A stretch of 64,000 nucleotides of DNA from assembly GCA_031547305.1 (NCBI GenBank), contig JAVBSC010000019.1:78020-142019 (forward strand). Direction: 5' to 3'. Origin of the DNA: JAVBSC01 sp031547305 (GTDB lineage Bacteria; Desulfobacterota; Desulfovibrionia; Desulfovibrionales; Desulfovibrionaceae). The notes below the pieces were generated by a model. The model was not told where the DNA came from. It did no database searches and saw nothing but the letters and a program-made list of their open reading frames with translations. A program made the translations under genes and the position numbers. Position 1 is the stretch's first letter. Every line of letters starts with the position of its first letter. Positions 26,891-35,483 of the stretch are shown here, piece by piece.

Positions 26891-27394
26891 TTATGTTAGC
26901 GGACAGTGGGGTTCCGAGTCGGCGAAATACGGAGCCATAAACGAATATGTGGACTGGAGATGTTGTGGGATGACCCTGGTTTCGCCCATTACGGCCATAA
27001 ACGAAGAGTCGCCGTTCCAGCGCGGCACCAGGTGGAAGTGCAGGTGCTCGCGTATGCCGGCTCCGGCCGCTTCCCCCAGGTTCAGGCCCACATTTACGCC
27101 CTGGGGCTTGAAGCAGGCTTGCAGCGTCTTGACGCATTTTTGCAGCAACGCCATCATTTCGTGGGATTCTTCCTGGTCAAGGTCCGTAAGACTCATGACA
27201 TGGCGGTAGGGGGTGACCATGATGTGCCCGTTATTGTACGGGAACTTGTTCATGATTACAAAATTGCGCGCCCCCCGGTAAAGAACCAGCCGTTCCCGGT
27301 CCTCGCCGGTGTGCTCCGGCAGGCAGAACACGCAGGAATCGGGTTTAGGGCCGAGTATGTAGTCGATTCTCCAGGGAGCCCAAAGAACTTCCAT
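26891..27394 (-). CDS. HIT-family nucleotide hydrolase/phosphorylase
   Basis: A 167-residue histidine-triad protein. The catalytic triad motif is EHLHFHLVPRW near residue 118, and CVFCLPEH near the N-terminus is a partial zinc site seen in AP4A phosphorylase-like HIT proteins. PYNNGHIMVTPYRHV is the conserved nucleotide-binding stretch. The enzyme probably hydrolyses dinucleoside polyphosphates or nucleotide phosphoramidates. It is first in the run HIT-lapA-lapB-mutS-lipoprotein. Confidence 0.9.
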   Translation of the reverse strand: MEVLWAPWRIDYILGPKPDSCVFCLPEHTGEDRERLVLYRGARNFVIMNKFPYNNGHIMVTPYRHVMSLTDLDQEESHEMMALLQKCVKTLQACFKPQGVNVGLNLGEAAGAGIREHLHFHLVPRWNGDSSFMAVMGETRVIPQHLQSTYSFMAPYFADSEPHCPLT

Positions 27395-27482
27395 AAAACG
27401 TCCAGGCTAAACTTAAGGTTCGGGTTTTATAGCGCTTGTTTTGCGGACAAACACTACACCGCATGGCGCCTGAGGGCAAGTT

Positions 27483-30161
27483 TTACTCATCCGCTTTTTT
27501 TTCGGCAATTAGTTTGCGGGCCATGGCAAGCTGCTCCTGCCTGTCCCTGGCTTCTCCGTCAGCCTTGGCTTCCAGCAGCCGTTTGAGGATGCGCCCCATG
27601 GCCGGTCCGGCCGGCTCTCCAAGTTTTTTCAGATCTTCGCCGTCTATGTCCAACTTGATATTTTTAAGGCGCGACAAAAAGTTGGAGATTTCTTTTTTGA
27701 TATTTTTTTCGTTGTACTTGGCCATCAGGTACAGGATGCCCTCCAGCGGCAGAGGAGAGAGCATGGAGTACAGCCGGCCCATGCCGGATTTTTGCGCCAG
27801 CCAGAGCGTGAGCTTTCCTTCGGCCTCCCTGGTGTTTTCGCGCATGCGCAAAAAATCGTTCCTCTCCCGTTCTATAAAGCCCAGGCGTTCCAGAACCGAG
27901 GACATTTCCATGTACTTGGCGTTCGGGCACAGGGCCAGCATATACACCGCCCAGTTACGCGGGGTGTCGCGCAAATACAGCAGCCGGTACCAGGAAATTA
28001 CCTCCATGACATTGGCCAGCAGGTTTTCTTTGGCGGGCGTAATCCGCAATTGTTCGTGAATCGCTTTAAGAACCTCCAGTTCATCCAGGCGCCTTAAGCA
28101 GGCCACCGGGTTTTTCTCATCAAAAACATGCTTGAGTTCATTGAAAATGCGCACTCCGGAGAGTTTTTCCGGTATGCCAAGTTGCAGGCAGTTTTTGATG
28201 AGCTTTTCCGTGTGCTGGCCGATGCGGAAGTTAAAGCGCTGCTCAAAGCGCACGGCCCGCAGGATTCTGGTGGGATCTTCCACAAAGCTTAAGGAGTGCA
28301 AAATGCGGATGCTTTTTTCCTTCATATCGCGCTGCGCGCCAAAGGGATCCACCAGCACGCCGAAGCGTCCGGGATTAAGCTGCACGGCCAGGGCGTTGAT
28401 GGTGAAATCCCGGCGGTACAAATCCATTTTCAGGGACGAAAGCTCCACAGTGGGCAGGGCGCCCGGGTACTCGTAATATTCCAGGCGTGCCGTGGCCACA
28501 TCAATGCGCTGCTCTTCCCCCTGTTCGTTGCTGAAAATGACTATGGCGGTCCGGAACTTGCGGTGCTGGCGTATGCGGCCTCCCAGCCGGACGGCCAGAA
28601 CCTCCGCGAAGGCGATGCCGTCGCCCTCCACTGTCAGGTCAATATCCAGGTTGTTCTGGTAGAGCAGCAAATCCCTGACAAACCCGCCCACCGCGTATAC
28701 CGCCACCCCGAGCTCTTCCCCGAGCTTGCCGGCAAGCTGGAGCAGGCGCACGTGCGCGCCGGGCAGGCGCTCGAAAATAAGGGATTTTATATTGCGCTCC
28801 CTGTGCGCGGAGCCCAGGGGGGTGCCTTCCGGAATGCGCAGAGTGTCGTCCAGCAGGATGCGCACCACGTCAGTGCGCGTAAGAACGCCGACCACCTGGT
28901 CGTCCCGCACCACCGGCACCAGACGCTGGCGCTGGCTCAGGATTATTTCCATGGCCGGGTAAAGGTTGGAATCAGGGCTGACCGTGCTGGCCTTGCCGTG
29001 CATGTAATCCGTTACCGGCCGGTTGCCCAGTCCGTGGGCAATTGCTCTTGCCGCGGTTTGCTGTTCCAGATAGCCTACGCAGCGCAGTCCGCCGGCCGCG
29101 ACCACCGGCGCGGCTTTAAGGCCGTATCTGGTCATTATTTCCTCGGCCTGGGCCATGGTCTGGCTGTCCACCACCACCTTGGCCGGGGAAGTCATTTTGT
29201 CCGCCACCAACACTTCCGCATGCACGGTGGAGAGAAGCAGCGCGAAAAGTTCATCCTTTACTTCATTAAAAGTTTTATCCTTGACCGAGGCCGCCGCGGC
29301 GTAGTTATGGCCGCCGCCGCCCATGGCCTCGCAGATGAGGCGCACGTCGACCTCGTCCGGAATGCGGCTGCGGGCCACCACCTGCACGCGATCCCCCATG
29401 CGGGCCAGAGCAAAGACGACCTTTATGTTGCCGATATCCATCATCTTATGCACCAGGCTGGAAATGTCGTTGACGTATTCCTCCAGCGACACTTCCGTGA
29501 CCACAATGGGAATATTCCTTATTTCACGCGTAACGGCGTTTTCCAGCATCAGATTGAGGATGCTCACCTGTTCCGCTGTGAGCTCCCGGCTCATCAAGTC
29601 GGAAATGACGCTGAGATCCATGTGCCTGGTCACCAGCCAGGCCGCCGCCTCCAGGTCGTGCTCGGTGGTGGAGAGAAAAGTGAAGGAACCGGTGTCCTCG
29701 TAAATGCCCAGACCCAGCATGGTGGCTTCTTCAGTATCCAGATCCAGGCCTTTTTGCCGGATCAGGTCGATCAGGATGGCTGTGGTGGATCCCCACGGCT
29801 TTACCACGCTCACGGCGGCCGGAACATCCTCGCCGGAATCCGGGTGATGGTCGTAACAATGCACTTCCAGCTCCGGGCTATTCAATATCTCCGCGACATG
29901 GGGCACTCTGGAGCGCTGGCGCACGTCCACCAGAACCAGGGTTTTGACCTTGCTGAAATCGCAGTCCCTGGGCTGCACAAAATTGAAGAGGTAGCTGATG
30001 CTGTCCAGAAAATAGTTTATTCCCTCGCGCTCCTGCCGGGACGGCGCGACCAGAACGGCCCCAGGGTAAAGCCGCCCCGCCGCGACCATGGAGGAGAGCG
30101 CGTCGTGATCCGCCGCCGTGTGCGAGGTTATGACAATTTCCGGACTGATTTTTTCCGCCAT
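27483..30161 (-). CDS. tRNA nucleotidyltransferase fused to DHH and CBS domains
   Basis: An 892-residue three-part enzyme. The N-terminal DHH/DHHA1 phosphoesterase (about 1-310) shows ITSHTAADHDALSS, LVDVRQ, CYDHHPDSG and GGGGHNYAAA. Two CBS motifs (about 315-435) follow. The class II nucleotidyltransferase core begins near 465, with AVGGFVRDLLLYQNNLDIDL holding the catalytic Asp pair and EDPTRILRAVRFEQRF as the tRNA-binding motif. Enzymes of this architecture are the A-adding type in Aquifex and deltaproteobacteria, working with a separate CC-adding enzyme. The DHH part is possibly an oligoribonuclease. It starts 11 bases after the xerC/D gene. Confidence 0.9.
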   Translation of the reverse strand: MAEKISPEIVITSHTAADHDALSSMVAAGRLYPGAVLVAPSRQEREGINYFLDSISYLFNFVQPRDCDFSKVKTLVLVDVRQRSRVPHVAEILNSPELEVHCYDHHPDSGEDVPAAVSVVKPWGSTTAILIDLIRQKGLDLDTEEATMLGLGIYEDTGSFTFLSTTEHDLEAAAWLVTRHMDLSVISDLMSRELTAEQVSILNLMLENAVTREIRNIPIVVTEVSLEEYVNDISSLVHKMMDIGNIKVVFALARMGDRVQVVARSRIPDEVDVRLICEAMGGGGHNYAAAASVKDKTFNEVKDELFALLLSTVHAEVLVADKMTSPAKVVVDSQTMAQAEEIMTRYGLKAAPVVAAGGLRCVGYLEQQTAARAIAHGLGNRPVTDYMHGKASTVSPDSNLYPAMEIILSQRQRLVPVVRDDQVVGVLTRTDVVRILLDDTLRIPEGTPLGSAHRERNIKSLIFERLPGAHVRLLQLAGKLGEELGVAVYAVGGFVRDLLLYQNNLDIDLTVEGDGIAFAEVLAVRLGGRIRQHRKFRTAIVIFSNEQGEEQRIDVATARLEYYEYPGALPTVELSSLKMDLYRRDFTINALAVQLNPGRFGVLVDPFGAQRDMKEKSIRILHSLSFVEDPTRILRAVRFEQRFNFRIGQHTEKLIKNCLQLGIPEKLSGVRIFNELKHVFDEKNPVACLRRLDELEVLKAIHEQLRITPAKENLLANVMEVISWYRLLYLRDTPRNWAVYMLALCPNAKYMEMSSVLERLGFIERERNDFLRMRENTREAEGKLTLWLAQKSGMGRLYSMLSPLPLEGILYLMAKYNEKNIKKEISNFLSRLKNIKLDIDGEDLKKLGEPAGPAMGRILKRLLEAKADGEARDRQEQLAMARKLIAEKKADE

Positions 30162-30172
30162 ATTTTACCTTA

Positions 30173-31117
30173 TTAATTTTCTCTGGAGCGGGGGTGATGC
30201 GTCCTGTGTATGGTTTTGATGCGCGAACTCTGCACATGGGTGTAAATTTCCGTGGCGCTTATGTCCGCATGGCCCAAAAGCATCTGTACGGAACGCAAAT
30301 CCGCGCCGCCCTCCAGCAGATGCGTGGCAAAGGAATGCCGGAAGCTGTGCGGTGAAATCGCGCGTTTTATGCCGGCTTTTTCCACGTAGCGCGTAACCAG
30401 CTTCCACACGGCCACCCGGCTCAGGCCCCGGCCCGAGCGGTTCAGGAACACATAGTCCTGGGCCGGCCGGAACAGGGGCCGCCAGACTTTTATGTAGTCC
30501 TCCAGAATTTTTGCCGCCCTGGCGTGCATCGGCACCAGGCGTTCCTTGGAGCCTTTGCCGAACACACGGATAAGGCCGCTCTGGGCGTCAAAATCCAAAG
30601 GCTTGAGGCCGCACAGCTCGGAAACCCTCAGCCCGGAGGCGTACAAAAGTTCAAGTATCGCCTGATCTCTTGCCCCCAGTTTATCATGTTGCGCCGGTTG
30701 GGCAAGGACGGATTGCATTTCCGCCTGGGTGAGCAATTCCGGCAGATGGGCGGGCAGCTTGGGATTATCCAGGAAGCGGGCCGGATTCTGGGCTAATTCG
30801 CCGTTACCCACGGCAAAGGAAAAAAAGCCGCGCAGGGCGGAAAGGCGCCGGGCCAGGCTGCGGCTGGACAGGCTGCCCCTGCGGGTCCAGACGATGTATA
30901 AAAACAGGGTCTGCTCGCTTGTTTCCGTCAGATTCAGGCCTCCGTGCTCCAGAAAGGCGAAAAAATCCGCCAGGTCAGCGGTGTAGGCGGCCAGGGTGTT
31001 TTCCGCCAGGCCGCGCTCCACCAGCAGGTGCTCAAGGTACGAATCCGCCGCGGGCGGCAGAGTGGGGTGGCCTGACGCGCCGGCGTTTTTTTTATTTTGG
31101 AGTGTGCGCTTTTTCAT
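30173..31117 (-). CDS. Tyrosine recombinase, XerC/XerD type
   Basis: A 314-residue site-specific recombinase. The N-terminal SAM-like core-binding domain (about 20-105, with LVERGLAENTLAAYTADL) precedes the catalytic domain. The active-site set is complete: Arg in ASGLRVSELCGL, Lys in GKGSKERLVP, His-x-x-Arg in SPHSFRHSFATHLLEGGAD, His in LLGHADISATEIYTH and the nucleophilic Tyr. The sequence type is that of chromosome-dimer resolution rather than of a mobile-element integrase, since no attachment site or cargo is seen. I could not separate XerC from XerD without alignment. A basic, low-complexity N-terminus (KKRTLQNKK) is unusual. Confidence 0.88.
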   Translation of the reverse strand: MKKRTLQNKKNAGASGHPTLPPAADSYLEHLLVERGLAENTLAAYTADLADFFAFLEHGGLNLTETSEQTLFLYIVWTRRGSLSSRSLARRLSALRGFFSFAVGNGELAQNPARFLDNPKLPAHLPELLTQAEMQSVLAQPAQHDKLGARDQAILELLYASGLRVSELCGLKPLDFDAQSGLIRVFGKGSKERLVPMHARAAKILEDYIKVWRPLFRPAQDYVFLNRSGRGLSRVAVWKLVTRYVEKAGIKRAISPHSFRHSFATHLLEGGADLRSVQMLLGHADISATEIYTHVQSSRIKTIHRTHHPRSREN

Positions 31118-31131
31118 GATGCGTCATTGTG

Positions 31132-31171
31132 AAAAAAGCGCCGAATCCCGGCGTACGGGCATTCAGCGCTT
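31132..31171 (-). terminator. Intrinsic terminator of glpX
   Basis: AAGCGCTGAATGCCC on the minus strand pairs with a near-complement around GTACGC, with two mismatches, and is followed by TTTTTT. It lies 26 bases past the glpX stop and just before the recombinase gene, so the latter probably has its own promoter. Confidence 0.8.
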
Positions 31172-31196
31172 GGTGTTTTCAGTTCCGCCCAAGAAA

Positions 31197-32201
31197 TCAG
31201 TCATACCGGACAGAGCTTATTTTCATGAGTTTTTCCCAGTTCTGGTGCGATTCGATGTAGCGTATGGAGCCGGTCTTGGCCCGGATGACCATGGAGTGGG
31301 TGACAGCGCCGTTGCCGGTGTACTGCACTCCGCGCAGGAAGGTGCCGCCGGAAATGCCGGTGGCGGCAAAGAACACTTCATCCGTTTTGATCAGGGATTC
31401 AGCGGTCAGGGTTTCGCGGATGTCAATGCCGGCTTCCTGAATGGCTTCTTTTTCCACAAAAGACTGGGGATCCAGGCGGGCGAAGATCTGCCCGCCCATG
31501 CCGCGAATGGCGCAGGCCGTAAGCACGCCTTCCGGGGTGCCGCCCGTGCCCATCATTACGTCCACCTCGGAGCGCGAGTCTATGGCCATCAGCGCGCCGC
31601 TGACGTCTCCGTCCCGGTGCAGCTGAATGCGGGAGCCGGTGGCGCGAATGGCCGTGATCAGGCGTTCGTGGCGCGGCTTGTCCAGCACGAAAACGACCAG
31701 ATCGTCCACGTCCTTGCCGAGGGCCTTGGCGATTTTGGTCAGGTTCACATCCACCGGGGCGTCCAGGTCCACCACGTCCTTGGCCGCATGGGGCACAACC
31801 AGCTTGCGCATGTAAAAGCTGGGGCCGGGGTTGTACATGGTGCCGGCCGGGGCGGCTCCCACCACGGATATGGCGTTGGGGCGCCCAAAGGCCAGCAGCT
31901 TGGTGCCTTCCACCGGGTCCACGGCTATGTCCAGAGCCAGGCCGGAGCCGCTGCCGACAACTTCGCCGTTGTAGAGCATCGGGGCTTTGTCTTTTTCCCC
32001 TTCGCCTATGATGATCCGCCCCTGGATATCCAGCGTGCTGAAGCTGAGGCGCATGGCGTCCACAGCCGCTTTGTCGCCGGACTCCTTGTCCCCTTTGCCC
32101 AGCCAGCGCGCGGAGGCCAGTGCCGCCGCCTCTGTAACCCGCACCAGGTCAAGGGCCAGGTTCCTTACCGGGGCTTCTTTGGTGGAAGGCTTTGCTACCA
32201 T
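31197..32201 (-). CDS. glpX: Fructose-1,6-bisphosphatase, class II
   Basis: GlpX hydrolyses fructose 1,6-bisphosphate in gluconeogenesis, using Mn2+ or Mg2+. The 334 residues match the family length. Signatures: ALASARWLGKGDKESGDKAA, IIIGEGEKDKAPMLYNGE, AVDPVEGTKLLAFG with the metal-binding Asp-Pro-Val-Glu-Gly-Thr, and GTGGTPEGVLTACAIRGMGG. GGAGGATCCA precedes the ATG. It is transcribed divergently from folK and ends at a clear terminator. In an organism growing on lactate or ethanol it would serve gluconeogenesis. Confidence 0.96.
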   Translation of the reverse strand: MVAKPSTKEAPVRNLALDLVRVTEAAALASARWLGKGDKESGDKAAVDAMRLSFSTLDIQGRIIIGEGEKDKAPMLYNGEVVGSGSGLALDIAVDPVEGTKLLAFGRPNAISVVGAAPAGTMYNPGPSFYMRKLVVPHAAKDVVDLDAPVDVNLTKIAKALGKDVDDLVVFVLDKPRHERLITAIRATGSRIQLHRDGDVSGALMAIDSRSEVDVMMGTGGTPEGVLTACAIRGMGGQIFARLDPQSFVEKEAIQEAGIDIRETLTAESLIKTDEVFFAATGISGGTFLRGVQYTGNGAVTHSMVIRAKTGSIRYIESHQNWEKLMKISSVRYD

Positions 32202-32352
32202 TGGATCCTCCGTATATAGTGGAAAAATAAGCGGTTTATGTTCAATATTCTTATAGTGTATCCCAGTAGGGAAGCTTCTTCAAGTCCAAGAGCGGGGGAA
32301 GGGCGGAAAAGTTTGACAAAAGGGGGTGTTTATCCCTAAGTTACTTATTCGC

Positions 32353-32865
32353 ATGCCAAAAGAAATTGTTTACTTAAGCCTGGGATCCAACGAAGGCGAA
32401 AGCCGGGCGTTGCTGAAAGCGGCGACTGAGCTTGTGGCCGGACTGGCCGGCGTCCGTCTGCTGGCCGAATCCAACGTCTATTATACCGCGCCGCGGGACG
32501 ATGAAGCGCAACCGTGGTTTTACAACCAGGTTTTGAGCCTTGAATGCGACCTGGAGCCTTTGGACCTGCTGGCGCGATTGCAGGAAATAGAGGCTCGGCT
32601 GGGCCGCAGGCGCGGCCGCAGGCGCTACGGCCCAAGAAGCATGGATATTGACGTTTTGATCCACGGGACAAGGGTTTTGAAGATGGAAAAGCTTGTCCTG
32701 CCGCACCCCAGGCTGCTTGAGCGAGCTTTCGCGCTTGTGCCGCTGAGCGAATTGGCGCCGGATTTGCCGGTGCCCGGCACGAATTTGAGCGTTTGCCGGG
32801 CTTTGGATAAAATCAGCCACAGTTCGCTTGACAAGCGCATCATACAATACGATACAAACCCCTGA
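32353..32865 (+). CDS. folK: 6-hydroxymethyl-dihydropterin pyrophosphokinase (HPPK)
   Basis: FolK transfers pyrophosphate from ATP to 6-hydroxymethyl-7,8-dihydropterin in folate synthesis. The N-terminus VYLSLGSNEG and the block RRRYGPRSMDIDVLIHG(TRV), followed by LPHPRLLERAFALVPL, are the complete family signature. The frame is open from a GTG at 32326, but I start at ATG 32353 because the conserved strand begins two codons later (170 residues). No good binding site precedes either start. It precedes the YHS/TRASH-like gene by 25 bases. Confidence 0.92.
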   Translation: MPKEIVYLSLGSNEGESRALLKAATELVAGLAGVRLLAESNVYYTAPRDDEAQPWFYNQVLSLECDLEPLDLLARLQEIEARLGRRRGRRRYGPRSMDIDVLIHGTRVLKMEKLVLPHPRLLERAFALVPLSELAPDLPVPGTNLSVCRALDKISHSSLDKRIIQYDTNP

Positions 32866-32890
32866 ACGAACAGCCTCAAAGGAGCGCCTG

Positions 32891-33199
32891 ATGCCCTGGA
32901 AGATATTGATATTAATTGTGGCCGCCTATGTTTTGTACAAGCTTTTCATCAACGACGCACGCCTGAAGCAAAACAAGGGAGAGTCCAAAAAGCAGCAGGA
33001 ACGCAAGGTTGCCTCCGGCGAGCTGGTCAAAGACCCGGTTTGCGGGGCATATGTTTCGGTGGAAGGCGCCATAAGCGTGCGGGACGGAGAAAAGGTTCAT
33101 CGGTTCTGCAGCTATGATTGCCGCGACAAGTTCCTGGAGAAACTCGAGGGCGCCGGACGGGAAATTCCCCAGAGACATCAGGACGAGGATGAAGAATAG
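32891..33199 (+). CDS. Small membrane-anchored YHS/TRASH-like metal-binding protein
   Basis: A 102-residue protein with a single N-terminal membrane helix (ILILIVAAYVLYKLFI), a basic/polar linker, and a compact Cys motif: LVKDPVCGAYVS ... HRFCSYDCRDKFLE. The C-x(n)-F-C-x3-C layout is that of YHS/TRASH domains, which bind heavy metals such as copper or act as metal sensors or chaperones. The acidic tail ends in DEDEE. AAAGGAG precedes the ATG. The gene closes with a strong terminator, so folK and this gene form one unit. No copper ATPase is adjacent. Confidence 0.8.
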   Translation: MPWKILILIVAAYVLYKLFINDARLKQNKGESKKQQERKVASGELVKDPVCGAYVSVEGAISVRDGEKVHRFCSYDCRDKFLEKLEGAGREIPQRHQDEDEE

Positions 33200-33232
33200 C
33201 TTTTGTTCGCGCGCGTTCGCCAGGCAAAACCG

Positions 33233-33260
33233 AACCGGTCCGGCAAGGACCGGTTTTTTT
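33233..33260 (+). terminator. Intrinsic terminator after the YHS/TRASH-like gene
   Basis: AACCGGTCC pairs perfectly with GGACCGGTT around GGCAA and is followed by five more Ts. It ends the folK unit. Confidence 0.92.
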
Positions 33261-33373
33261 ATTTGAAGGCGGGCATTCATGTCTCCCGGGGGGGCAGTTT
33301 TGCTGAATGGGTGGGCGGCATAGTGCGCGAATCAGGGCGTGTTCAGGCCCCTGCCGTGTTTCCGTCTTGTTGA

Positions 33374-33520
33374 TAAAAGTCCCATAATGTAAATTATGTT
33401 AACTTTTATATTTTAAAAATCCCCTTCTTCGCTCAAGCAAAAAAAATCTTGCCATAATTTTTTATTGTGTTTATATATCTCAACACAGACGTCGCCACAC
33501 GCGTCGCGAGTTGTAAACTC
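33374..33520 (+). promoter_or_regulatory. Promoter and candidate operators of the CI-like regulator
   Basis: This is the informative part of the 388-base gap at 33200-33587, which has no gene. TTGCCA at 33449-33454 and TATATA at 33472-33477 are spaced 17 bases and fit a sigma-70 promoter. Upstream, TAAAAGT-CC-CATAAT-GTAA-ATTATG-TTA-ACTTTTA spans 33374-33408 as a long interrupted palindrome. Downstream, GAGTT-GTA-AACTC lies at 33508-33520. The two palindromes are candidate binding sites for autoregulation by the CI-like protein; this is inference. Confidence 0.55.
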
Positions 33521-33587
33521 AATCGGATGCGGGCGCGGTCGTTCAGCCCGCCGGTTGCGTTACGGCTGAATAACAAGGAGTTTTTTC

Positions 33588-34316
33588 ATGCCTACGGACT
33601 TTGACGCTTTTTTCAGCCGGGTTATCGCGGAAACCAACATTCCCAACCAACTGGCCATGGCGGAAGTTCTGGGCGTGCATCGTTCCGCGATTACCCAGGC
33701 CAAAAACCGCAAGGCCGTGCCGGACAAATGGATTTTGAGCCTCGCCAGGCGCTACGGGCTGGCTCCCGACTGGTTGGAAACCGGCGCCGGCGACCCTAGG
33801 GGCCGGACGCTTAAGCATAACCCAGCGTCTATCCAGGCCTTAACAGGGCCTGACAGCGGAATTGGCGCGGCGCCGCCGCCGAGCGGCCTCAATTTTGAAG
33901 GGACGGTGGTGCTGGTGCCCAAAGTGCGGGCCAGATTGTGCGCCGGCGGCGGTTCATTGGAAGTGGAGGCCGTGCCTGTGGCCGAATACCCCTTCCCTTC
34001 CCGCTGGCTGTCCGGCTTTGGCAACCCCGGCAAAATGGTTTTTATGGATGTTGTGGGCGACAGCATGGAGCCGGAAATCCGGGACGGCGACATGGTCATG
34101 GTGGACCAGAGCCTTACGGAGCATCTGGTAAACAATGCCGTGATGGCCGTGGGATATGAGGACAATATCTTTATAAAGCGCCTGGCGAGAATTCCCGGCG
34201 GCATCGCCCTGCTCTCCGATAATCCGGAATATTCGCCTATCCGCGTTCAAGGAGACGACCTGGAGTCCTTACGAGTGATCGGCAAGGTTGTTTGGATGTG
34301 CCGGGATCTGCATTAA
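33588..34316 (+). CDS. CI-like repressor with S24 (LexA-type) self-cleavage domain
   Basis: A 242-residue regulator. The N-terminal helix-turn-helix (about 1-65, NQLAMAEVLGVHRSAITQAK) resembles phage CI DNA-binding domains. After a linker of about 35 residues comes a serine peptidase fold of the LexA/UmuD type. The Ala119-Gly120 cleavage site (RARLCAGGGSLEVE), Ser159 in VVGDSMEPEIRDGD, and Lys197 in NIFIKRL are all present. The protein is therefore probably inactivated by RecA-stimulated autocleavage. Its promoter carries palindromes that suggest autoregulation. No phage genes surround it. AAGGAG precedes the ATG. Confidence 0.88.
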   Translation: MPTDFDAFFSRVIAETNIPNQLAMAEVLGVHRSAITQAKNRKAVPDKWILSLARRYGLAPDWLETGAGDPRGRTLKHNPASIQALTGPDSGIGAAPPPSGLNFEGTVVLVPKVRARLCAGGGSLEVEAVPVAEYPFPSRWLSGFGNPGKMVFMDVVGDSMEPEIRDGDMVMVDQSLTEHLVNNAVMAVGYEDNIFIKRLARIPGGIALLSDNPEYSPIRVQGDDLESLRVIGKVVWMCRDLH

Positions 34317-34391
34317 TATGCGTTACTGATTATTTTAATTAATAAATTTTTTTTAATCTTAATGTTCACTTTTATCAACAAGGAGCTTGTC

Positions 34392-34559
34392 ATGCATCAG
34401 CGTTATTGCACTTGCGGCCAGAGCATCTGGGTAAATTACGTGATGATGGGGCGGGATTGGCGGGCCATATTTGCCGGACGGCGTGACGCAAAAAGAGCCG
34501 TGTGTCTGCGCAACTGCCCGTCCTGCGGGGCGTCGTTAAATATAAATAAGTTGCGTTGA
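34392..34559 (+). CDS. Small zinc-ribbon-like protein
   Basis: A 55-residue protein with C-T-C-G near the start and NCPSCG near the end, a pattern suited to one zinc knuckle or ribbon. It is basic between the two (WRAIFAGRRDAKRAVCLR), so RNA or DNA binding is possible. AAGGAG lies eight bases before ATG 34392; an in-frame upstream ATG at 34362 lacks a binding site. It lies 75 bases downstream of the CI-like gene, in the same direction. I recognise no named family. Confidence 0.65.
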   Translation: MHQRYCTCGQSIWVNYVMMGRDWRAIFAGRRDAKRAVCLRNCPSCGASLNINKLR

Positions 34560-34675
34560 ATCGTTTTTTCCGGTTTTCGCGCCCTGCTCTTGCCTGGCCG
34601 CGTATTCCTGTGTAAGCAGGCTTCAGGCCGCAATTCATTTACTCGGCCTGAACAGAAGCAACGTGGAGCTTGCCG

Positions 34676-35413
34676 ATGGCCGGTAAAAAAATATCCAGCC
34701 CCAGACTGGAAAGCAGAAGATCGCTGACAGCGCGTCTGGCCAGACTGTCTGTCGTGCGTAACAGCCGGCCGTCCTCCCAGGAACTCTGGTCCAGGGCGAT
34801 GGAAGCGCGCCACTGTTACATCGGATGCGGTCCGCGCGCCAAAAGCGGCAAATGGGAACGCCTGCGGCTGCGCCTGCTTTTATACCTGCGCAAAATGCGG
34901 GGCAGCGGCGCAAGCCGGCAGATGAGTTCCTGGGACGAGGTGGGCTGGTCTTTTTTGGGGTCCTTCCTGGGGGTGGCCATTCTGCTGCTGGTGCAGGAAC
35001 TGGTTTTGGATCGCCACGACCAGGCGCTTGTTCTGGGCTCTTTCGGCGCCTCGGTGTTTCTGGTGTTCGGCGCTCCGCATGCGCCTTTTTCCCAACCGCG
35101 CAACGTTATAGGCAGCCATGTGCTGTCCGCCCTGGTCGGCGTGTTCGCGCAGCAGCATTTTGGAGCCACCCCATGGCTTGCGGCCGCCTTGGCGGTATCT
35201 CTGGCCACGGCGGTTATGTTCCTTACCGCCACCATGCATCCGCCTGGCGGAGCCACGGCCCTGATCGCCGTGGTCGGCGGCCCGGAACTCAAATCCCTGG
35301 GATATTGGTACGCGCTGATGCCCTGCGGATTTTCCATGCTGCTTATGGTCATTCTGGCCGTGATCATAAACAACATGTCCAGACGGCGCCATTACCCCTT
35401 ATACTGGTGGTAA
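34676..35413 (+). CDS. HPP-family integral membrane protein
   Basis: The C-terminal 160 residues form the HPP domain with four or five membrane helices: LGSFGASVFLVFGAP(HAPFSQPRN), VIGSHVLSALVGVFA and the name-giving TATMHPPGGATALIAVVGG. Some HPP proteins have been linked to nitrite transport into plastids or cyanobacteria; the bacterial role is not known. Upstream are about 80 basic, non-membrane residues, of uncertain reality. I start at ATG 34676 because GGAG lies seven bases before it; ATG 34799 would remove about 41 of these residues and is possible. Confidence 0.82.
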   Translation: MAGKKISSPRLESRRSLTARLARLSVVRNSRPSSQELWSRAMEARHCYIGCGPRAKSGKWERLRLRLLLYLRKMRGSGASRQMSSWDEVGWSFLGSFLGVAILLLVQELVLDRHDQALVLGSFGASVFLVFGAPHAPFSQPRNVIGSHVLSALVGVFAQQHFGATPWLAAALAVSLATAVMFLTATMHPPGGATALIAVVGGPELKSLGYWYALMPCGFSMLLMVILAVIINNMSRRRHYPLYWW

Positions 35414-35483
35414 ATCCGACGCGGCCGGAGGGGCCAAAAGACATGGCGCGTCACAGTCTCTGGCGTGAAGTTGGTGAAGACAT

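Noticed and set aside
30173..31117. Xer-type recombinase as a sign of an integrated element
   Set aside because: No attachment repeats, no tRNA target and no cargo genes; sequence is of the housekeeping Xer type.
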